Below, piece after piece: positions 60,846-64,000 of a stretch of DNA of 64,000 nucleotides. Both the position numbers and the translations under genes were made by a program. Source of the DNA: Roseiarcus sp036488815 (lineage in GTDB: Bacteria; Pseudomonadota; Alphaproteobacteria; Rhizobiales; Beijerinckiaceae); the NCBI GenBank assembly GCA_036488815.1, contig DASXGX010000141.1, positions 39,345 through 103,344 of the forward strand, written 5' to 3'. The notes under the pieces are model-generated. The model was not told the DNA's origin, ran no database searches, and saw only the letters and a program-made list of their open reading frames with translations. How positions within the stretch are numbered: position 1 is the first letter of the stretch; each line of letters starts with the position of its first letter.

Positions 60846-62168
60846 ATGACACGTCAGTCCGATTTCACGTTCCCCGCCGCCGGCCCGCGCATTTCGCGCC
60901 GCGGCCTCATCCTCTCCGCCGGCGCCGCCGGCCTGACGCTGGCGAGCGGCACGCGTCGCGCCAGCGCCGCCGCCGACAACGTGCTCAAGGTCGGGTTCAT
61001 CAGCCCACGCACCGGCGCGCTCGGCGGCTTCGGCCAGACCGACGGCTACGTGCTCGACGTCGCTCGCAAGGCGCTCGCGTCCGGCCTGACGATCGGGGGC
61101 ACGACCTATGAGGTGAAGCTTCTCGATCAGGACACCCAGTCCGATCCTTCGCGCGCCGGCCAGCTCGCGAAATCCTTGATCAATTCCGACCAGGTCGATC
61201 TGATGCTCGCCACTTCGACTCCCGAAGTGGTCAATCCCGTCGCCGACGCTTGCGAGGCGGCGGGCGTGCCGTGTCTGTCGACGGTCGTGCCGTGGGAGGC
61301 CTTTTACTTCGGCCGCGGCGCCAAACCTGGCGCGCCCTCGCCGTTCAAATGGACCTATCACTTCGGCTTCGGCACCGAAGAGTTCCACAAGATGTACGTG
61401 TCGCAGTGGGGCCTGCTGCCGACCAACAAGAAGGTGGGGGTGCTCTACCCGAACGACGCGGACGGCAACGCGATTCGCCAGCATCTGGCGCCGTTGCTGG
61501 CCAAGGACGGCTTCACGATCGTCGACGCCGGCCCCTACGAGGACGGGACGACCGACTTTTCCGCCCAGATTGCGCTGTTCAAGAAGGAAAAGTGCGAAAT
61601 CTTCAATTCGTTCCCGATCCCACCGGATTTCGCGGCCTTCTGGCGCCAGGCGGCGCAGCAGGGCTTCACCAAAATGGTCAAGATCTGCCAAATCGCCAAG
61701 GCTGGCCTGTTCCCCGACGGCGTCGAGGCGCTCGGCGCTCTGGGGTACAATCAGGCCAACGGCGCCTATTGGCACAAGACCTTCCCCTACAAGTCCTCGC
61801 TCGCTGGCGTCACCGGCCTCGAACTCGCGGACGGTTACGAGAAATCGTCCGGCAAGCAGTGGACCCAGCAGCTCGGCGCGAGCCTCTCGTTGCTCGATGC
61901 GGGTTTCGACGCGCTCAAGAAGAGCGGCGCGCCGAAGGACAAGGGCGCGGTCGCCAAGGCGATCGCCGGGCTCGATACGACGACCATCGCCGGCAAAGTC
62001 GACTTCACACACGGACCCGTGCCGAACGTCGCAACTGGTCCAATCATCGGCACCCAATGGGTCAAGGCGCCGGCGGGGAGCAAGTTCAAGCTCGACTTCG
62101 TCGTCACCGAACACGTGAACGATCCTAACGTGCCGATCGGCGCCAAGTTGCGGCCCTACAACTCGTGA
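60846..62168 (+). CDS. ABC transporter substrate-binding protein, LIV-type
   Basis: A 440-residue periplasmic binding protein of the branched-chain amino acid family. A twin-arginine signal (ISRRGLILSAGAAGLTLASG) exports it folded. The mature part begins VLKVGFISPRTGALGGFGQT, has the loop LLDQDTQSDPSRAGQLAKSL, and the hinge signature LLATSTPEVVNPVADACEA. This group imports amino acids, amides, urea or aromatic acids. Next to an aldehyde dehydrogenase an aromatic acid is the more likely ligand. A GGAGG site precedes the ATG. Confidence 0.92.
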   Translation: MTRQSDFTFPAAGPRISRRGLILSAGAAGLTLASGTRRASAAADNVLKVGFISPRTGALGGFGQTDGYVLDVARKALASGLTIGGTTYEVKLLDQDTQSDPSRAGQLAKSLINSDQVDLMLATSTPEVVNPVADACEAAGVPCLSTVVPWEAFYFGRGAKPGAPSPFKWTYHFGFGTEEFHKMYVSQWGLLPTNKKVGVLYPNDADGNAIRQHLAPLLAKDGFTIVDAGPYEDGTTDFSAQIALFKKEKCEIFNSFPIPPDFAAFWRQAAQQGFTKMVKICQIAKAGLFPDGVEALGALGYNQANGAYWHKTFPYKSSLAGVTGLELADGYEKSSGKQWTQQLGASLSLLDAGFDALKKSGAPKDKGAVAKAIAGLDTTTIAGKVDFTHGPVPNVATGPIIGTQWVKAPAGSKFKLDFVVTEHVNDPNVPIGAKLRPYNS

Positions 62169-62181
62169 CGGAACGACAGCG

Positions 62182-62925
62182 GTGACGCCGGCAACAGCGA
62201 ACGAACTGCTGCTCGACGCGAGGGGGCTCCACAAGAGCTTCAACGCGTTGGTGGTGCTCGACGCCGTCGATTTCACGGTCGGCGCGGATGAAGCCGTCGG
62301 CATCGTCGGCCCCAACGGGGCCGGCAAGACCACGCTGCTCAGCGTGCTGGTCGGCGCCCATGCGCCGACCGCGGGCAGCGTGCGATTCCGCGGCGAAGAC
62401 GTCACCCGCCTGCCGACGGCGGAGCGCTGTCGCAAGGGCCTTGCGCGCACCCATCAGATTCCCCGCCCCTTCGGCGGCATGACGGTGTTTGAAAATCTCT
62501 ACACCGCCGCCGCGCATGGCGGCGGCCTCAAGCGCGACGAGGCCTACGCCCGCGTCGCCTCTTCGCTCGAGCTCACCGGCATGGCGCGCATCGCCAACCG
62601 CCGCGCCGAGACGCTCGGCCTCATCGACCGCAAGCGCCTCGAACTCGCCCGCGCGCTCGCCACCGGCCCATCGGTTCTGCTGCTCGACGAGATCGGCGGC
62701 GGCCTGACCGACGGGGAGGCGAGCGAGCTCGTCGACATTATCCTGGATCTGAAACGCAGCGGCGTCGCGATCGTCTGGATCGAGCATATCGTGCATATTC
62801 TGTTGCGCGTCGCGCAGCGCCTCGTCTGCATGGACGCCGGGCGCATCATCGCCAACGGGACCCCGGACGCGGTGATGGCGGACCGCAACGTCATCGAAGC
62901 CTATCTCGGCGGAGGCGCGATATGA
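62182..62925 (+). CDS. livG: ABC transporter ATP-binding protein, LivG-type
   Basis: A 247-residue ATPase of the LIV importer. Walker A is GPNGAGKTT, the LivG-like segment LARTHQIPRPFGGMTVFEN follows, Walker B is LLLDEIGGGLTDGE, and the D-loop/H-switch is WIEHIVHI. It starts at GTG 62182, 13 bases after the binding-protein gene. In place of the LSGG signature it reads ETLGLIDRKRLELARAL, an altered form also met in LivG proteins. Its stop overlaps livF by four bases (ATGA). Confidence 0.92.
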   Translation: MTPATANELLLDARGLHKSFNALVVLDAVDFTVGADEAVGIVGPNGAGKTTLLSVLVGAHAPTAGSVRFRGEDVTRLPTAERCRKGLARTHQIPRPFGGMTVFENLYTAAAHGGGLKRDEAYARVASSLELTGMARIANRRAETLGLIDRKRLELARALATGPSVLLLDEIGGGLTDGEASELVDIILDLKRSGVAIVWIEHIVHILLRVAQRLVCMDAGRIIANGTPDAVMADRNVIEAYLGGGAI

Positions 62926-63647
62926 GCCTTCTCGCGGTCGAGCGCCTCGAAGCCCGCCACGGCCTGTTGCAAGCGGTTCGCGGCGTCAGCTTCGCCATCG
63001 AGAAAGGCGAGACGCTCGCCCTCGTCGGCGCCAACGGCGCGGGCAAGACGACGCTGCTGCGCGCGATCGCCGGCGCGCATCGCCTCGCCGGCGGCCGCGT
63101 TCTTTTCAAGGGCGAGGACCTCAGCCAGCGCAGCGCCCATGGGCGCGCGGCGATGGGCGTCGCGCTGGTGCCCGAAGGCCGTCGCCTGTTCGCGGGCATG
63201 ACCGTCGAGGAGAACCTGCTGCTGGCCCTTTCGGCCGGCCGCAAGGGTCCATGGACGCTCGATGCGGTGATGGAAGCCTTCCCCAATCTGAAGGCGCGGC
63301 GCCGCAGCCTTGCTGGCTCCCTCTCCGGCGGCGAGCAGCAGGCGACTGCGATCGGCCGCGCGCTGATGACGAACCCCGAGATTATCCTGCTCGACGAAAT
63401 CTCCCTTGGCCTCTCGCCGCTCGTCGTCGACCGCGTCTATCACCAGCTTGAGTCGCTCAAAGCCTCCGGCGTCGCGATCGTCCTGGTCGAGCAGGATCTC
63501 AAGCGCGCAATGGCGATGGCCGGGCGCACGATCTGCATGCTGGAAGGCGCGATCGCCATCGAGGGAGCGACCAAGGATTTGACCCGGGAGCAAGTGACGG
63601 AAGCCTATTTCGGATTGCGCCGCGGCGCGCACGGGAGCGCCGCATGA
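62922..63647 (+). CDS. livF: ABC transporter ATP-binding protein, LivF-type
   Basis: A 241-residue second ATPase of the importer. Walker A is GANGAGKTT, the LivF mark VPEGRRLFAGMTVEENLL is present, the signature is SLSGGEQQATAIGRALM, and Walker B is IILLDEISLGLSPL. It overlaps the previous gene at 62922-62925 and the next at 63644-63647, both as ATGA, so the three are translated together. Confidence 0.95.
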   Translation: MSLLAVERLEARHGLLQAVRGVSFAIEKGETLALVGANGAGKTTLLRAIAGAHRLAGGRVLFKGEDLSQRSAHGRAAMGVALVPEGRRLFAGMTVEENLLLALSAGRKGPWTLDAVMEAFPNLKARRRSLAGSLSGGEQQATAIGRALMTNPEIILLDEISLGLSPLVVDRVYHQLESLKASGVAIVLVEQDLKRAMAMAGRTICMLEGAIAIEGATKDLTREQVTEAYFGLRRGAHGSAA

Positions 63648-64000
63648 TCCTCCTCAACCAGATCCTTCAGGGCGTCCTCCTCGGCGGCTATTACGCGCTG
63701 ATCGGCTGCGGCCTCTCCTTCATGTTCAGCGTGATGCGCATCATCAATCTGGCGCACGGCAGCCTGGCGATCCTCGCCGCCTATGCGCTCTACGTGCTCG
63801 CCGATCGCTTCGACGTCTCGCCGTTCCTCGGTCTGCTGATCGTCGTGCCGGCGATGGCCCTGATCGGCTGGGGCCTTCAGCGCGCCGTGCTCGAGCGCAG
63901 CGCGCGCGGGGGGCTGCTCGTGCCGGTGCTGTCGACCTTCGGCCTGTCGATCATCATCGACAATCTGCTGTTCCAGCAGTTCGGCGCCGACACGCGCTCG
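63644..64000 (+). CDS. livH: ABC transporter permease, LivH-type (partial, runs off the right edge)
   Basis: The first 119 residues of an inner-membrane permease. It begins MILLNQILQGVLLGGYYALI and has the LivH mark SFMFSVMRIINLAHGSLAIL, followed by VPVLSTFGLSIIIDNLLFQQ. It needs a second permease (LivM-type), expected just past the window. Its start overlaps the livF stop. Confidence 0.93.
   Translation, partial: MILLNQILQGVLLGGYYALIGCGLSFMFSVMRIINLAHGSLAILAAYALYVLADRFDVSPFLGLLIVVPAMALIGWGLQRAVLERSARGGLLVPVLSTFGLSIIIDNLLFQQFGADTRS

Overview
This window is about 64 kb of high-GC chromosomal DNA from an alphaproteobacterium, most likely in the Hyphomicrobiales (Rhizobiales). Four things point there: a MipZ-type division ATPase, an alphaproteobacterial SOS box (GTTC-N7-GTTC), a PleC/PdhS-like cell-cycle histidine kinase, and Omp25-type and FeeM-like proteins. 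The genus cannot be fixed from sequence alone; I inferred it from gene families. Nearly all genes share one GC-rich codon style. The clear exception is a two-gene insertion at 15.6-16.7 kb. I found no prophage, insertion sequence, CRISPR array, tRNA or rRNA.

Layout. 0-5.4 kb: a PAT/Bar-like acetyltransferase, an NMT1/THI5-like binding protein divergent from an 8-oxoguanine deaminase, a Nudix hydrolase, an SDR and a pterin dehydratase. 5.8-9.6 kb: divergent ssb and uvrA sharing a perfect SOS box. 9.9-15.5 kb: a VapBC toxin-antitoxin pair, an orphan Rieske subunit, a two-domain VOC protein, a ParA-like ATPase, ndk and an acyl-CoA synthetase. 15.6-24.1 kb is the most mosaic part: a hypothetical two-gene module, a peroxiredoxin-like gene, a MOSC/flavoreductase/2Fe-2S fusion, an FMN reductase, a GFA-like protein, an acyltransferase running into a transporter remnant, and a divergent LysR/SDR pair.

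24.4-36.7 kb: rarA, a serine hydrolase, a glyoxalase, a CDF metal exporter with an extended tail, mipZ coupled to a glycosyltransferase, a double-barrel outer-membrane protein, an LplT-like MFS protein and a cell-cycle-type histidine kinase. 37-49.7 kb is envelope-centred: pepN, murI, a peptidoglycan-binding pseudo-protease, and the bacterial alpha-2-macroglobulin plus PBP1C pair. 49.7-58.2 kb: a membrane GGDEF-EAL protein, an unknown acidic protein, a FeeM-like N-acyl amino acid synthase and an RND efflux pair. 58.3-64 kb: an AraC regulator divergent from an aldehyde dehydrogenase, followed by a LIV-type ABC importer that runs off the right edge. This last set looks like an uptake and oxidation cassette, plausibly for an aromatic compound.

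Three families of dispersed palindromic repeats recur in the intergenic spaces: A (MPAKAGIQ-type), B (CTCCCGCAAGCGGGAG-type) and C (GCGAGCGAAGCG-type). One family B-like copy lies inside the 5' coding region of pbpC. The strongest leads for something new are the FeeM-like synthase next to the c-di-GMP enzyme, the Omp25/omptin-like fusion with an altered catalytic position, and the inserted two-gene module with a possible PD-(D/E)XK core.
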